60,673 nucleotides of DNA, from positions 1-60,673 of the forward strand of contig NZ_JACHEQ010000014.1 of the NCBI RefSeq assembly GCF_014201515.1, written 5' to 3'. The position numbers and the translations under genes are program-made. This document shows, piece by piece, positions 35,614 to 46,596 of the stretch (position 1 is the first letter of the stretch; the number at the start of each line of letters is the position of its first letter). The DNA is from Anoxybacillus mongoliensis (GTDB lineage: Bacteria; Bacillota; Bacilli; Bacillales; Anoxybacillaceae). The notes beneath the pieces are model-generated. The model ran no database searches, was not told the DNA's origin, and worked only from the letters and a program-made list of their open reading frames with translations.

Positions 35614-36329
35614 TTTTCACGTATGTTTTTTGCTTTTTCAGGAAAATCAGTAAAAATCCCATCTACTTCATATTGAAACATCGTTTTCATCTGTTCTTCT
35701 TTATTGATTGTAAAAGGACGAATGAGCAATTGGTGAGCATGAGCGGCTTCAACGAACGATCGATCGACCGTTGGATGATACGGATGAAGCGCTAACGCCT
35801 GTAAAGTATGGGCATAACTCCACGGCCGATGTAACTTTTCCATGTATAGTAGCGCTGTTTCAATATGAGGAGCCAATTTGTGACATGTTGCCATACTTTC
35901 GTGATTAAACGATGAAAAAATGACACGCGATGCTAAACCGTATCGTTCGACAAGCTCAATCGTTTGTTCTTCTAATCGTTCATAAGGTACAAGATTGTTT
36001 TTCAATTCAATATTGATGAGTAACGACGTATTTTTCGCCCACTCGAGCACTTCTTGTAACGATGGAACGGGACAAAAGCCGTATTGCTTAAATTTATAAT
36101 TAGCGTTTAATTTACGTAATTGCCGATACGTCATTTGTCCTACCCATCCTGTTCCGTCTGTCGTCCGATTTACTGTTTCATCATGAATGACGACGACAAC
36201 CCCATCTTTCGAAAGCTGTACATCAAGTTCAATTCCATCCGCTTGCACACGTGCTGCTTCCATAAACGAAGCCATTGTATTTTCTGGATGTGTTCCTGCT
36301 GAACCACGATGAGCAAAAATATGTGTCAT
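35595..36329 (-). CDS. yqiK: Glycerophosphodiester phosphodiesterase
   Basis: The 244-residue GDPD TIM barrel hydrolyses glycerophosphodiesters to glycerol 3-phosphate and an alcohol. It shows the HRGSAGTHPENT loop with the catalytic His, the metal-binding GIELDVQLSKDG and VVIHDETVNRTTDG with the second catalytic His, and INIELKN. No signal peptide is present, so it acts in the cytoplasm. Position matches B. subtilis yqiK. Confidence 0.92.
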   Translation of the reverse strand: MTHIFAHRGSAGTHPENTMASFMEAARVQADGIELDVQLSKDGVVVVIHDETVNRTTDGTGWVGQMTYRQLRKLNANYKFKQYGFCPVPSLQEVLEWAKNTSLLINIELKNNLVPYERLEEQTIELVERYGLASRVIFSSFNHESMATCHKLAPHIETALLYMEKLHRPWSYAHTLQALALHPYHPTVDRSFVEAAHAHQLLIRPFTINKEEQMKTMFQYEVDGIFTDFPEKAKNIREKTLRSF

Positions 36330-36384
36330 CCTTTTCCCACCTTCAAAAACGTTTTATACTTAACATATGAAAGGAGTTGAGTGT

Positions 36385-36531
36385 ATGCGACCACTAAACA
36401 TTTCTTTAGAAACGGCTCAAAAACTAGCGGAAGCATTAAACATGCCGCTAGAACAAATTATGCACATGCCTCAGCACGTATTAATCCAAAAGTTGCTTGA
36501 AATTGAAAAAAACGAAAAACAAAAAAGGTAG
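36385..36531 (+). CDS. YycC-like small protein
   Basis: An ATG at 36385 after AAAGGAG opens a 48-residue frame (MRPLNISLETAQKLAEALNM...). It is mainly helical, with a PLEQIMHMPQHVLIQKL core and a charged tail, and resembles the YycC family as I remember it. It is a single plus-strand gene between two minus-strand genes and is closed by a terminator. The function is unknown. Confidence 0.75.
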   Translation: MRPLNISLETAQKLAEALNMPLEQIMHMPQHVLIQKLLEIEKNEKQKR

Positions 36532-36550
36532 CCATCGGACTACCTTTTTT
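36524..36550. terminator. Bidirectional terminator
   Basis: AAAGGTAG (36524-36531) pairs with CTACCTTT (36540-36547), followed by TTT. It ends the convergent YycC-like gene and spo0A. Confidence 0.8.
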
Positions 36551-36551
36551 A

Positions 36552-37331
36552 TTAGCTTGCTTTATGTTCAAGTCTTAACCGATCAGCGACCATCGCGATA
36601 AATTCTGAGTTTGTCGGTTTCGCTTTCGACATACTGACCGTATGACCGAATAAAGATGAGATGGATTCTAAATTCCCGCGACTCCATGCCACTTCAATCG
36701 CATGACGAATTGCTCGCTCAACGCGACTAGCTGTCGTATTATATTTTTTTGCGATGTCTGGATAAAGCACTTTCGTAATTGATCCAAGTAACTCGACATC
36801 GTTGTATACCATTGCGATCGCTTCACGCAAATATAAATATCCTTTAATGTGTGCAGGAACACCGATTTCGTGAATGATGTTCGTAATACTTGCATCCAAA
36901 TTCTTCGGTTTTCCGTCACGAACTGGGGAAAGAAGCGGTCGTTTGAATACGGCTGGCTTTTTCCCGCATACGTGGCGAATTTGATTGACTAAATGTTCAA
37001 TGTCAAACGGTTTTAAAATGAAGTAAGAAGCTCCGAGTTCAACCGCTTTTTTCGTCACATCTTCTTGCCCAAATGCTGTCAGCATGATTACGTTCGGCAA
37101 CGATTGTTTGACCATGCGTAGCTTTTCTAACACAGCCAAACCGTCTAAATGCGGCATAATAATGTCAAGAACGAGAACATCAGGATCGCGATCGCGCAAT
37201 AATTGCAAGCAATCTTGCCCGTTATATGCAACGCCAATGACTTCCATATCTTCTTGGCTTGTAATGTATTCTTCAAGCAAATGCACTAATTCTCGATTAT
37301 CATCTACAATACACACTTTTATTGTACTCAC
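36552..37331 (-). CDS. spo0A: Spo0A, master regulator of sporulation
   Basis: The start is GTG at 37331 after GGGAGGAAGG. The 259-residue response regulator has the receiver acid pocket DD at 10-11, the phosphoacceptor Asp56 (VLVLDIIMP), Thr in MLTAFG and Lys in ILKPFD. The C-terminal DNA-binding domain is nearly identical to known Spo0A ([41 protein letters not shown]). Phosphorylated by the phosphorelay, it switches on stage II sporulation genes. Confidence 0.98.
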   Translation of the reverse strand: MSTIKVCIVDDNRELVHLLEEYITSQEDMEVIGVAYNGQDCLQLLRDRDPDVLVLDIIMPHLDGLAVLEKLRMVKQSLPNVIMLTAFGQEDVTKKAVELGASYFILKPFDIEHLVNQIRHVCGKKPAVFKRPLLSPVRDGKPKNLDASITNIIHEIGVPAHIKGYLYLREAIAMVYNDVELLGSITKVLYPDIAKKYNTTASRVERAIRHAIEVAWSRGNLESISSLFGHTVSMSKAKPTNSEFIAMVADRLRLEHKAS

Positions 37332-37378
37332 GAAATCCTTCCTCCCTAAAGCAATGATCTTTTGTCACATACGTGCTT

Positions 37379-37404
37379 AATTCGACGCAATGGGCAAAAA
37401 TCCT
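37379..37404 (-). promoter_or_regulatory. spo0A: Sigma-H-type promoter of spo0A with an overlapping 0A-like box
   Basis: On the minus strand AGGATTT (37404-37398) and GAATT (37383-37379) are 14 bp apart, a good sigma-H match. CGTCGAA (37387-37381) resembles the Spo0A box TGTCGAA and overlaps the -10 element. Confidence 0.55.
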
Positions 37405-37532
37405 TTTTCCTTTGCAAAATTAGTCAAATAATTTATATTTTTCATAAAACATATGTGCACGTTTTTTCTTTCATTTTACACTACATGTTTACGCCGTGTC
37501 ATGATAAAATATGACAAATTGCGTGGAAAAAC

Positions 37533-37562
37533 AAAAAGCAAGCTAATATTAGCTCGCTTTTT
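37533..37562 (-). terminator. Terminator of spoIVB
   Basis: AAAAAGC (37533-37539) pairs with GCTTTTT (37556-37562), and the inner AGCTAATATTAGCT extends the stem. The minus strand ends in a T-run. Confidence 0.8.
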
Positions 37563-38835
37563 GTTCGTTTTTATCATAAATGTTAATTCCGGCTTCGTGC
37601 AACATCCATTCAATGTGCACACCATACCCAGATGTCGGATCGTTAACAAATACATGCGTCACAGCCCCAACGAGTTTTCCATCCTGAATAATCGGACTCC
37701 CACTCATCCCTTGAACGATGCCACCTGTTTTCTCTAACAAACGTGGATCGGTTACTTTGATGACCATGCCTTTTGTCGCAGGGAATTTTTGCGGAGTGAC
37801 ACTTACGATTTCAACATCAAACGCCTCCACCTGATCTTGTTCGACGACCGTCAATATTTTTGCTGGCCCTTTTTTCACATCTGTCGATAAGGCAATTGGC
37901 ATCGGTTTGTCGAAAATGCCATTTTGAATAGGTTGTGAAAGTTTTCCAAAAATACCGAACGGACTGTTTGTTTTAATGTCACCAATAATTTGTTTATCAG
38001 TCGAAAATCTTGCTAATTTTTCACCAGGGCTACCGTTTCTTCCTTTATCAATCGCCGTGACCGTCGACTTAACAATCGTTCCATCACGAACGACAATCGG
38101 CTTTCTCGTATCCATATCAGAAATGACATGTCCGAGTGCGCCATATATGTTTGATTTCGGATCGAAAAACGTCATTGTCCCGATCCCTGCTGCAGAATCA
38201 CGAATGTATAATCCGATACGATACGCCTGATCATGTTTATCTTTCAATGGGGTGAGTGTTGTTTCAAACGTCTGATGATCACGAGCAACGGTTAAACGTA
38301 AAGGTTTACCCGTTTTTCCCGCCTCTTCAATGAATGGGGAAACATCTGTCATTTTTTCGATTTTTCGTCCGTTAATGTGAGTAATCGCATCCCCAACTTG
38401 AATGCCAGCCGTCTCACCTGGAGATTGCTTTCCTTGTTCTGTCTCCACTAAATGGTGCCCAACGACAAGAACTCCAACGGTATTTAACTTAACTCCAATC
38501 GATTGACCACCGGGAACAACTTTAAAATCTGGTAATACCTTTACGTTTACCTGTTTCATTGGAAATCCTGCCATTTGTAAAATGACATCACTTTCCCCAA
38601 CATGTTCTCCGGTAATTGCTAACTTTTCTTTTGGATGGACAGAAACAGCGTTTGTCGTTATCGAGTGAGTAGAACCAAATACGGGCACATGAGCCGTTTG
38701 TCCTTGGAATAACACAATTTGTTTCGGAATACTTACATATTTTTGAAATGGTGTTGCCATACTTAGAACGATAAAAGAAACAAGGAGAAATGCACCTATT
38801 CCTTTTCTTAATTTGTCAAAATCCAAAGTCTTCAC
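37549..38835 (-). CDS. spoIVB: SpoIVB, sporulation signalling serine protease
   Basis: A GTG start at 38835 after GAGGAGA gives 428 residues, close to the known length; upstream codons have no ribosome site. There is an N-terminal membrane anchor (residues 12-30), a PDZ domain near 110-190 ([19 protein letters not shown]), and the S55 protease domain with the histidine in ALGHVISD and the serine in [11 protein letters not shown]. Secreted from the forespore, it cleaves SpoIVFA to trigger pro-sigma-K processing. Confidence 0.95.
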   Translation of the reverse strand: MKTLDFDKLRKGIGAFLLVSFIVLSMATPFQKYVSIPKQIVLFQGQTAHVPVFGSTHSITTNAVSVHPKEKLAITGEHVGESDVILQMAGFPMKQVNVKVLPDFKVVPGGQSIGVKLNTVGVLVVGHHLVETEQGKQSPGETAGIQVGDAITHINGRKIEKMTDVSPFIEEAGKTGKPLRLTVARDHQTFETTLTPLKDKHDQAYRIGLYIRDSAAGIGTMTFFDPKSNIYGALGHVISDMDTRKPIVVRDGTIVKSTVTAIDKGRNGSPGEKLARFSTDKQIIGDIKTNSPFGIFGKLSQPIQNGIFDKPMPIALSTDVKKGPAKILTVVEQDQVEAFDVEIVSVTPQKFPATKGMVIKVTDPRLLEKTGGIVQGMSGSPIIQDGKLVGAVTHVFVNDPTSGYGVHIEWMLHEAGINIYDKNEQKAS

Positions 38836-38926
38836 TCTCCTCGTTCCTACGTACACACCGAATCCTACACTATTTAATGTTGCCTGAAACAAATGAAATA
38901 TAACCGAATAAAACGAAAAAACAATG

Positions 38927-40669
38927 TCAATGTTGGTATTTATGTTGTTCGTTTTTGATCTTTTTTGCTAATTGCAATAACTCATGTGCATGCTGTTTCG
39001 TCAAGTCTGTAATTTCTACTCCAGAAATCATACGGCTAATTTCGTTAATTTTTTCTTGTTCATTTAACGCTTCCACCGTTGTTTTTGTCCGTCCATCCTT
39101 CGTTTCTTTTGCAATAAATAAATGCGTATCTGCCATCGCTGCCACTTGCGGTAAGTGCGAAATACATAATACTTGTGAATGGCGTGCTACGCGATAAATT
39201 TTTTCTGCAATGGCTTGAGCGACGCGACCGCTTACACCGGTATCGACTTCATCAAAAATAATGGACGTGACACCTTGATGTTTAGAGAAAATGCTTTTTA
39301 AAGCAAGCATCATGCGCGACAATTCTCCACCCGACGCAACTTTGGCCAGCGGCTTTAACGGTTCTCCAGGGTTTGTCGAGATAAAAAATTCGATTTCATC
39401 CATTCCGTCTGGTTGTAACTTTACAGGCGCTCCATCAAGCAACGGATCATTATACGTTCCTTGTCGTTTTCGAAAGACGACATCAAACGTCGTTTTTTCC
39501 ATGTATAAATCTTTTAATTCTTGATGAATATCATCGATCAGTTGTTTCGCATATTTCATACGCAATTCGCTTATATGTTTCGCTTCAACTAATAAATCCG
39601 CCGTAATGGATTGAAGTTCGGTCTGCAATTTATGGATATGATCATCGCGGTGTTGAATCGTTTCAATTTCTTCTTCCACTTTCGCCGCATATTCTAAAAT
39701 ATCACGTACCGTTTGGCCGTATTTCCGTTTCAAATGATTAATTTCATTTAAGCGACTTTCAATTTCATCAAGCCGAAGCGGGTCATATTCTAACTGATCT
39801 AATTGTTCGCGTAGCTGGTGAGCAACTTCTTCTAACAAGTAGTAACAGTTCGATACAACCTCTTGAGCTTGTTTAACGGATGAATCAATCTCGCTAACAT
39901 GATCTAAATGATTCATTGCTAGTCCAATCCAATCAAGTCCACGTTGCTCTCCGTACAGCGCCTCATAGCTGCTTTGTAACGCCTCATATATTTTTTGGAA
40001 GTTGACGATTTTTCGGCGTTCTTCCATCAGTCGTTCATCTTCATCTATTTGCAAATCCGCTTTTTGAATTTCATCTAACTGAAATGTTAACAAATCTAAT
40101 CGATGTGCCATTTGTTGCTCGTTTTCATTTAATTTTTGCAGTTGACGCTTGACTCGTTCATACGTGGCATATAACGCACCGTATTCTTCCAATGCGTCAC
40201 GAATACGGTCTCCCCCATATTCGTCTAACAGGCGTAAGTGTTTACTTTCATCGAGCAACTCTTGATGCTCATGTTGTCCATGAATATCAACGAGCGTAGA
40301 ACCAATTTCACGCAACGCTGCAATCGTGACTAATTTCCCGTTTACACGACAGACGCTTTTGCCGTTTATCGTTAGTTCTCGACGAAGCACAATCATACCA
40401 TCGCTTATATCGATGCCGAGTTCAGCACATTTGCTGTAACATGGGTGATCGTCTCGTTCAAGCAAAAAAAGACCTTCAATTTCTGCTTTTGCTTCCCCGT
40501 ATCGAACAAATTCTGCCGAACCGCGTCCGCCAATTAATAAATGAATGGCATCAATAATAATGGATTTTCCCGCTCCCGTTTCTCCCGTTAAAACGGTTAA
40601 TCCTTTTTCGAACGAAAGCGAAAGGGATTCAATAATGGCGAAATTTTTAATGGATAACTCTGCTAACAT
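38927..40669 (-). CDS. recN: RecN, DNA repair SMC-like ATPase
   Basis: The 580-residue protein has Walker A GETGAGKS at 29-36, long coiled coils from about 150 to 370, the ABC signature [14 protein letters not shown] and Walker [14 protein letters not shown]. It gathers at double-strand breaks to hold ends for recombination. AAAGGTG precedes the ATG. It lies between argR and spoIVB as in other Bacillaceae. Confidence 0.96.
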   Translation of the reverse strand: MLAELSIKNFAIIESLSLSFEKGLTVLTGETGAGKSIIIDAIHLLIGGRGSAEFVRYGEAKAEIEGLFLLERDDHPCYSKCAELGIDISDGMIVLRRELTINGKSVCRVNGKLVTIAALREIGSTLVDIHGQHEHQELLDESKHLRLLDEYGGDRIRDALEEYGALYATYERVKRQLQKLNENEQQMAHRLDLLTFQLDEIQKADLQIDEDERLMEERRKIVNFQKIYEALQSSYEALYGEQRGLDWIGLAMNHLDHVSEIDSSVKQAQEVVSNCYYLLEEVAHQLREQLDQLEYDPLRLDEIESRLNEINHLKRKYGQTVRDILEYAAKVEEEIETIQHRDDHIHKLQTELQSITADLLVEAKHISELRMKYAKQLIDDIHQELKDLYMEKTTFDVVFRKRQGTYNDPLLDGAPVKLQPDGMDEIEFFISTNPGEPLKPLAKVASGGELSRMMLALKSIFSKHQGVTSIIFDEVDTGVSGRVAQAIAEKIYRVARHSQVLCISHLPQVAAMADTHLFIAKETKDGRTKTTVEALNEQEKINEISRMISGVEITDLTKQHAHELLQLAKKIKNEQHKYQH

Positions 40670-40687
40670 TTTCCGTTCACACCTTTA

Positions 40688-41137
40688 TTACAGCATGTCC
40701 AGCAATCGTTTTGAAATAACTTCTGTATCTTCTGGCGTACGGCAAATAATTAAACACGTATCATCCCCGCAAATCGTTCCAACAATTTCATCCCATTCTA
40801 AATGATCAAGCAGTACACCGATGGCATGTGCATTTCCTGGTAACGTCTTCATGACAAGCAAATGACCAGCGCCATCAATTTTCACAAACGCATCCATAAG
40901 TGCTCGTTTTAACTTTTGGAGCGGATTAAATCGTTGGTCCGCAGGTAAGCTATATTTATATCGCCCATCCATCATTGGCACTTTCACTAAATGTAGTTCT
41001 TTAATGTCGCGAGACACCGTTGCTTGTGTGACGTTAAAACCTTCTTTGCGCAACATATCAACAAGTTCATCTTGTGTTTCAATATCATGGTTTGAAATAA
41101 TTTCACGAATTTTAATATGACGTTGTCCTTTATTCAA
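40688..41137 (-). CDS. argR: Arginine repressor ArgR/AhrC
   Basis: The TTG at 41137 was chosen. The upstream in-frame GTG is part of the AGAGGTG ribosome site, and the TTG gives the family start [13 protein letters not shown] and 149 residues. The winged helix carries [19 protein letters not shown], and the C-terminal hexamer and arginine domain has [18 protein letters not shown]. It represses arginine synthesis and activates catabolism. A weak ARG-box-like palindrome lies 20-45 bp upstream. Confidence 0.95.
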   Translation of the reverse strand: MNKGQRHIKIREIISNHDIETQDELVDMLRKEGFNVTQATVSRDIKELHLVKVPMMDGRYKYSLPADQRFNPLQKLKRALMDAFVKIDGAGHLLVMKTLPGNAHAIGVLLDHLEWDEIVGTICGDDTCLIICRTPEDTEVISKRLLDML

Positions 41138-41230
41138 CGAAAACACCTCTTTCGTGTGTATAACATATGCATATTTATACTTCTATGTTACCGAACGATA
41201 GACAGGCAAACAAGAGGGAATAACCGATCG

Positions 41231-42073
41231 TTATTCCCCCGCATGTTCGTTATTTTCTTTCAGTTCATCATGCGCCCTAGCAACAACTTCTTCTGGAGAA
41301 ACTGTCAACCGATTTTCTCCTACTTCTTTCCCTTCCCAACGTAAATGAAGTAAAAATTCAATATTTCCGTCACCGCCTGTGATCGGCGAGTAGGTTAGCC
41401 CAATAATATCGTACCCTTCTTGTTGAGCAAATGCTGTAATCGTTTCGAGCACATGTACGTGAACGCGCGCATCACGAACGATTCCTTTTTTGCCAACAAG
41501 CTCTTTTCCCGCTTCAAATTGTGGTTTGACTAAAGCAACCACATCGCTATGTGGCACTAAAATGGTTTTTAAGACGGGCAAAATTAATTTTAGTGAAATA
41601 AACGACACGTCGATTGTTGCAAAATTCGGCAGACCGTGCTGAAAATCACTCGGTGTCACATAACGAAAGTTTGTCCGCTCCATGACTACAACACGCTCGT
41701 CTTGGCGCAGTTTCCATGCCAATTGGTTGTAGCCAACATCAAGAGCGTATGACAACTTCACCCCGTTTTGCAACGCACAGTCTGTAAATCCGCCTGTCGA
41801 TGCACCAATATCAACCATAATCTTATCTTCTACTTCAAGCGAGAATACTTGTAACGCTTTTTCAAGTTTGAGCCCCCCGCGACTTACATACGGTAGTGCA
41901 TTTCCTTTCACCGTAAGCGGAATGTCAACAGGTACTTTTTCCCCCGGTTTATCAAGCCGCATTTCATTCGAATATACAAGACCGGCCATAATTGTTCGTT
42001 TCGCCTTTTCACGCGTTTCAGCCAATCCACGTTCAACAAGTAATACATCTAAACGTTCTTTCTTCCCTTTCAT
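41231..42073 (-). CDS. tlyA: TlyA-family S4/FtsJ rRNA methyltransferase-like protein
   Basis: The 280-residue protein has an S4 RNA-binding domain at 5-65 (RLDVLLVERGLAETREKAK), then a Rossmann methyltransferase domain with the SAM motif DIGASTGGFTDCAL and the K-D-K-E-type residues. Mycobacterial TlyA makes 2'-O-methyl cytidines in both rRNA subunits; the Bacillus homologue is YqxC. The hemolysin name is historical. It begins 3 bp after the dxs stop. Confidence 0.9.
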   Translation of the reverse strand: MKGKKERLDVLLVERGLAETREKAKRTIMAGLVYSNEMRLDKPGEKVPVDIPLTVKGNALPYVSRGGLKLEKALQVFSLEVEDKIMVDIGASTGGFTDCALQNGVKLSYALDVGYNQLAWKLRQDERVVVMERTNFRYVTPSDFQHGLPNFATIDVSFISLKLILPVLKTILVPHSDVVALVKPQFEAGKELVGKKGIVRDARVHVHVLETITAFAQQEGYDIIGLTYSPITGGDGNIEFLLHLRWEGKEVGENRLTVSPEEVVARAHDELKENNEHAGE

Positions 42074-42076
42074 CTC

Positions 42077-43969
42077 TCATGCCCTTTTTCTTTTTTTCGG
42101 AGTTAATAAACAAATTCGTTCCATTACATGTTCTGTTGTCAAACCAATTTCTTCAAGAAGTTGCGACACACCACCATGTTCGATAAAGCGATCCGGTATG
42201 CCCATTCGGTCGATAATCGCTCCATAGTACCCATGATCATGAGCAAATTCAAGCACTGCGCTGCCAAATCCACCTTGAAGCACCGCTTCTTCAATCGTAA
42301 GTAACGGCATGTTTTGTTGTAATAACGTATGCAACATCTCTTCATCAAGTGGCTTAATAAAACGAGCATTGACAACTTGTACAGAAATGCCTTCATTTGC
42401 AAGACGTTCAGCTGCTTGAAGCGCCATTGGAATCGTTGTACCGAACGTTAAAATCGCAGCGTCTGTTCCTTCACGCAACACTTCCCATGTACCGATCGGG
42501 ATTTTTTTCAATTGCTTATCCATCGGTACACCAAGACCGTTGCCGCGCGGAAAACGCATCGCAATCGGGCCGTCATCGTATTGAATAGCTGTATATACCA
42601 TATGTTGACCTTCATTTTCATCTTTTGGCATCATTAATACGATGTTTGGAATATGGCGTAAAAAAGCGATATCAAACACCCCTTGATGCGTTTCACCATC
42701 CGCACCGACGAGACCTGCACGGTCAATACCGAGAAACACATTTAAGTTTTGACGGCAAATATCGTGAACAACTTGGTCGTACGCCCGTTGTAAAAAGGTT
42801 GAATAAATTGCTAAAAACGGTTTCATCCCTTGCGTTGCTAAACCAGCGGCCATCGTCGCCGCATGTTGCTCGGCAATACCGACGTCATACATGCGCTCAG
42901 GAAACTCACTTGCAAATCCTTCTAAATTTGATCCAACAGGCATCGCTGGCGTAATGGCAACAATGCGACGATCTTCGCGCGCTAATTTGCGCACCGTTTC
43001 ACTCACAAGCGCACTCCAAGATGGAGCAGACTGCTTTGTTTGAATGAAATCACCCGTTTCAATTTTATATGGTCCTGTGCCGTGCCACGTTCCGACTTTG
43101 TCGCTTTCTGCCGGATGGTATCCTTTTCCCTTTTTCGTTATGACGTGAACAAGGACAGGTCCTTTCGTCTTTTTTGCATAATGTAAGTTTTCAAATAAAT
43201 CTTCAAAGTTATGGCCATCTACCGGACCAAAGTACGTAAAGCCTAATTCTTCAAAAAATACGCCCGAAACGAGTAAATATTTAATGCTATCTTTGACACG
43301 TTCCGCTGTTGTAGCAAGCTTTCCACCGACAGCCGGAATTTTCTTTAACAACATTTCTAACTCATCTTTTACCCAATGATATTTTCCTGCTGTCCGTAGT
43401 CGTCCGAGCACATTGTGCAGCGCTCCAACGTTTGGAGCAATTGACATTTCGTTATCATTTAAAATGACGATGATATCTTTTTTCTCATGTCCAATATGAT
43501 TTAATGCTTCTAGCGCCATTCCACCGGTGAGTGCACCGTCTCCAATAATCGGAACAATATATTCATCCGTTCCTTTTAAGTCGCGCGCAATCGCCATGCC
43601 CATGGCAGCAGATAACGACGTCGAGCTATGCCCTGTTTCCCATACGTCATGTTCGCTTTCGCTCCGTTTTGGAAAGCCACACAATCCTTTATACTGTCGC
43701 AACGTATCAAACTGACTAGCACGACCGGTTAAAATTTTATGCACGTACGACTGATGGCCAACATCCCAAATGAGTTTATCTTTTGGACTGTCAAATACTT
43801 TATGAAGGGCAATTGTCAATTCAACGACTCCAAGATTCGGACCAATATGTCCACCTGTTTTCGATAGTTTTTCAATTAAAAATTGTCGAATTTGCTCACT
43901 CAATTGAACGAGCTGTTCATTCGACATTTGCTTTAAAAATTTCGGGTTTTGAATCGCTGTAACATCCAA
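42077..43969 (-). CDS. dxs: 1-deoxy-D-xylulose-5-phosphate synthase
   Basis: A TTG at 43969 gives [16 protein letters not shown], matching the family start MDxxxIQxPxFLKxMS; the GTG three codons earlier would overlap the GAAAGAGAGTGA ribosome site. The 630-residue enzyme joins pyruvate and glyceraldehyde 3-phosphate with thiamine diphosphate ([18 protein letters not shown]...ILNDNEMSI) in the first step of the MEP isoprenoid pathway. The catalytic Glu region is [10 protein letters not shown]-like ([12 protein letters not shown]). It has its own promoter and lies 3' of a terminator. Confidence 0.96.
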   Translation of the reverse strand: MDVTAIQNPKFLKQMSNEQLVQLSEQIRQFLIEKLSKTGGHIGPNLGVVELTIALHKVFDSPKDKLIWDVGHQSYVHKILTGRASQFDTLRQYKGLCGFPKRSESEHDVWETGHSSTSLSAAMGMAIARDLKGTDEYIVPIIGDGALTGGMALEALNHIGHEKKDIIVILNDNEMSIAPNVGALHNVLGRLRTAGKYHWVKDELEMLLKKIPAVGGKLATTAERVKDSIKYLLVSGVFFEELGFTYFGPVDGHNFEDLFENLHYAKKTKGPVLVHVITKKGKGYHPAESDKVGTWHGTGPYKIETGDFIQTKQSAPSWSALVSETVRKLAREDRRIVAITPAMPVGSNLEGFASEFPERMYDVGIAEQHAATMAAGLATQGMKPFLAIYSTFLQRAYDQVVHDICRQNLNVFLGIDRAGLVGADGETHQGVFDIAFLRHIPNIVLMMPKDENEGQHMVYTAIQYDDGPIAMRFPRGNGLGVPMDKQLKKIPIGTWEVLREGTDAAILTFGTTIPMALQAAERLANEGISVQVVNARFIKPLDEEMLHTLLQQNMPLLTIEEAVLQGGFGSAVLEFAHDHGYYGAIIDRMGIPDRFIEHGGVSQLLEEIGLTTEHVMERICLLTPKKRKRA

Positions 43970-44031
43970 CGCGATCACTCTCTTTCATGTAAGCTAAAAC
44001 AATCGATATCATACAGTTTTATGTATTTTTA

Positions 44032-44060
44032 ATTATACAGATAAACATGCTTGTACGCAA
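44032..44060 (-). promoter_or_regulatory. Sigma-A promoter of dxs
   Basis: On the minus strand TTGCGT (44060-44055) and a perfect TATAAT (44037-44032) are 17 bp apart. Confidence 0.65.
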
Positions 44061-44065
44061 AAAAG

Positions 44066-44093
44066 AGCCGCTTACACGAACGTGTGAACGGCT
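44066..44093 (-). terminator. Terminator after ispA
   Basis: AGCCGCTTACAC (44066-44077) pairs with GTGTGAACGGCT (44082-44093) with one mismatch pair. CTTTTTTG follows on the minus strand. It divides ispA from dxs. Confidence 0.75.
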
Positions 44094-44141
44094 AACATTT
44101 CTTTTCCACTATACCACATGTTGCTTATTTCCTCAATGCTA

Positions 44142-45020
44142 TTAATGATCGCGCGTTTCGACGATATCACAAATATAATGTAGTAGCGATGCGTCCACCC
44201 CAACTTCATGAAGAAGCGTACGCGCCTCTTTCATGTGATCGCGAAGTTTTCTTTTTGCCCCATCAAGCGTCAAAAGAGCAGGATAAGTCGATTTATGATT
44301 TTCGATGTCGCTCCCCACTTTTTTTCCAATTTTTTGTTCGTCCCCTTCAATATCTAAAATGTCATCGCGAATTTGAAACGCTAAGCCGAGATGGTCGGCA
44401 AATGCTGTTAATAGTGTTAATTGTTTTTCTGTTGCTTCACCTAATATTGCACCCGCTCGAACGCTGTATTGTAACAGTTTTCCTGTTTTATGACGGTGAA
44501 TGTATTCTAATTGTTGCAAATGAATCGTTTTTCCTTCTCCTTCAAGGTCCGCTACTTGTCCGCCAACCATTCCTTCAGGTCCAGCTGCTTTCGCTAATTC
44601 AGAAATGAGACGAACTTTTACGTCAGATGAAATCGCTTCAGCATCCGCAACAACTTGGAAAGCGTATGTCAGCAGCGCATCGCCCGCTAAAATAGCATTG
44701 GCTTCACCAAATACTTTATGATTTGTCGGTTTACCGCGCCGTAAATCATCGTTATCCATACTTGGCAAATCATCATGAATGAGCGAATACGTATGAATCA
44801 TTTCGAGCGCACAGGCAGTTGGCATCCCGATATGTACTGGCTTCTGAAACGCATGTAACGTAGAAAGCAATAAAAGAGGACGAATGCGTTTTCCACCTGC
44901 TTGCAGCGAATATAACATCGCTTCTTTGATCGTCTCAGGTGCCTGCAACGACTCAATGTATGCGGGGAGCTGCTGTTCAATTTGCTCTTTATATTGTCGC
45001 AATACTAATTCCATATTCAA
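44142..45020 (-). CDS. ispA: Farnesyl diphosphate synthase (geranyltranstransferase)
   Basis: A TTG at 45020 sits 8 bases after GGAGG; the ATG two codons later is 14 away. The 292-residue all-helical prenyltransferase has the first Asp-rich motif DDLPSMDNDD and the second RDDILDIEGD. It condenses IPP with DMAPP and GPP. It follows xseB by 3 bp. Confidence 0.95.
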   Translation of the reverse strand: MNMELVLRQYKEQIEQQLPAYIESLQAPETIKEAMLYSLQAGGKRIRPLLLLSTLHAFQKPVHIGMPTACALEMIHTYSLIHDDLPSMDNDDLRRGKPTNHKVFGEANAILAGDALLTYAFQVVADAEAISSDVKVRLISELAKAAGPEGMVGGQVADLEGEGKTIHLQQLEYIHRHKTGKLLQYSVRAGAILGEATEKQLTLLTAFADHLGLAFQIRDDILDIEGDEQKIGKKVGSDIENHKSTYPALLTLDGAKRKLRDHMKEARTLLHEVGVDASLLHYICDIVETRDH

Positions 45021-45023
45021 CTT

Positions 45024-45236
45024 CTATTCCTCCTGCACCGTAAACGGTTCAAGTTGCCCATCTTCCCGTAGAATAAATTCCATTTGTTTTTCAACTTGTT
45101 GTAATTTGTCATGACAAAACTTCGATAATTTCATGCCCTCTTGGAAAAAGTGAATCGCTTCCTCAAGCGGAACGTCCCCCTCTTCTAACTTTTGCACAAT
45201 TTCTTCAAGTTTGCTCATCGCTTCTTCAAACGTCAT
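45024..45236 (-). CDS. xseB: Exonuclease VII small subunit
   Basis: The 70-residue helical protein ([34 protein letters not shown]) matches the small regulatory subunit of exonuclease VII, which digests single-stranded DNA. Its ATG overlaps the xseA stop by 4 bp and has GAGGAGGAG. Confidence 0.95.
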   Translation of the reverse strand: MTFEEAMSKLEEIVQKLEEGDVPLEEAIHFFQEGMKLSKFCHDKLQQVEKQMEFILREDGQLEPFTVQEE

Positions 45237-46582
45237 ACGTTCTCCTCCTCAATATCAGAAACAATACAATGTGCGCGCCCGTCTTGAAAACGGATACGAA
45301 CGCGATCTCCTGTTTGCAATTGTGTCACTGTCTTAATGAGCATGTTTTGTTCATCGTACGCAAGACTATAGCCACGTTCCATAATTTTTAATGGGCTAAG
45401 CGCATCGAGCTTCGCCATCGTTGTTGCGAGCGACCATTTTTTTTGTTTGATCACATCGCTCATATTGCGGACAATGGTTTGTTCTAACGTGCGAACACGT
45501 TCAGTCGCTTTTTCGATTCGTGATTGCGGATGATGGGTCAACAATGTCAGTTGTAGTTGCCGAAGTTTATTTTCTTGTCGTTTTAACATATCGCTCATTT
45601 GCCGTTGCAATCGATCAACAAGTATATCTAGTTGCTGCTCTTTTTGTTCATAAAGTCGCTTCGGATAGCGAAAAGCATACGACGACCGTAACGATTGAAG
45701 CCGTTTTTGTTCTGTGTTCATTCGTTCTTTCATTGCTCGAATGAGACGCGCTTGCTGATCGGACACACGGGAAAGTAAATCTGCAACATGTGGCACTGCA
45801 AGCTCCGCTGCTCCTGTTGGCGTCGGTGCACGTAAGTCGGCAACAAAGTCAGCAATCGTGTAATCCGTTTCATGCCCGACAGCAGAAATAATCGGAACGC
45901 GCGAGGCAAAAATCGCCCGCGCCACAATTTCTTCATTAAACGCCCAAAGCTCTTCAATCGAGCCACCACCGCGTCCGACGATGAGCACATCAATATATCC
46001 CATGTCATTCGCTTTTTGAATCGATTGAACGATCGATAACGGAGCTTGCTCCCCTTGAACAAGCGTTGGAAATAAAATGACTTTCGCTAGCGGATAGCGA
46101 CGACGAATCGTTGTTAAAATATCGCGAATCGCTGCCCCTGTTGGCGATGTCACAACCCCAATATGTTGCGGAAATTTTGGAATTGGCTTTTTATGTTTTT
46201 GATCAAATAGCCCTTCTTGTTCCAGTTTCTTTTTTAATTGCTCATACGCTAAATAAAGCGCGCCGACACCATCCGGTTGCATCTCTTTGACATATACTTG
46301 ATACGTCCCGCTCGGCTCGTATACGGAAATTTCGCCGCGTACAAGTACAGTCATTCCGTTTTCTGGCTTAAATGTCAGCTGACGATTATATCCCGCAAAC
46401 ATAACCGCTTGAATGCGCGCTTGCTCATCTTTTAAAGTAAAGTACATATGTCCACGTGAATGATATGTAAAGTTTGAAATTTCCCCTTTAATCCATAAAT
46501 CTTGTAAATGAGGATCAACTTCAAATTTTCGTTTAATGTACTTCGTTAACGCCGCAACAGTTACATACCTCATGTCTGTCAC
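45233..46582 (-). CDS. xseA: Exonuclease VII large subunit
   Basis: The 449-residue protein has an N-terminal OB fold ([30 protein letters not shown]), a nuclease core with [28 protein letters not shown] and [17 protein letters not shown], and a long coiled coil near 265-400. The start is GTG at 46582, eight bases after GCGAGG; an ATG three codons later is an alternative. Confidence 0.95.
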   Translation of the reverse strand: MTDMRYVTVAALTKYIKRKFEVDPHLQDLWIKGEISNFTYHSRGHMYFTLKDEQARIQAVMFAGYNRQLTFKPENGMTVLVRGEISVYEPSGTYQVYVKEMQPDGVGALYLAYEQLKKKLEQEGLFDQKHKKPIPKFPQHIGVVTSPTGAAIRDILTTIRRRYPLAKVILFPTLVQGEQAPLSIVQSIQKANDMGYIDVLIVGRGGGSIEELWAFNEEIVARAIFASRVPIISAVGHETDYTIADFVADLRAPTPTGAAELAVPHVADLLSRVSDQQARLIRAMKERMNTEQKRLQSLRSSYAFRYPKRLYEQKEQQLDILVDRLQRQMSDMLKRQENKLRQLQLTLLTHHPQSRIEKATERVRTLEQTIVRNMSDVIKQKKWSLATTMAKLDALSPLKIMERGYSLAYDEQNMLIKTVTQLQTGDRVRIRFQDGRAHCIVSDIEEENV

Positions 46583-46596
46583 AAAAATAACCTCGC

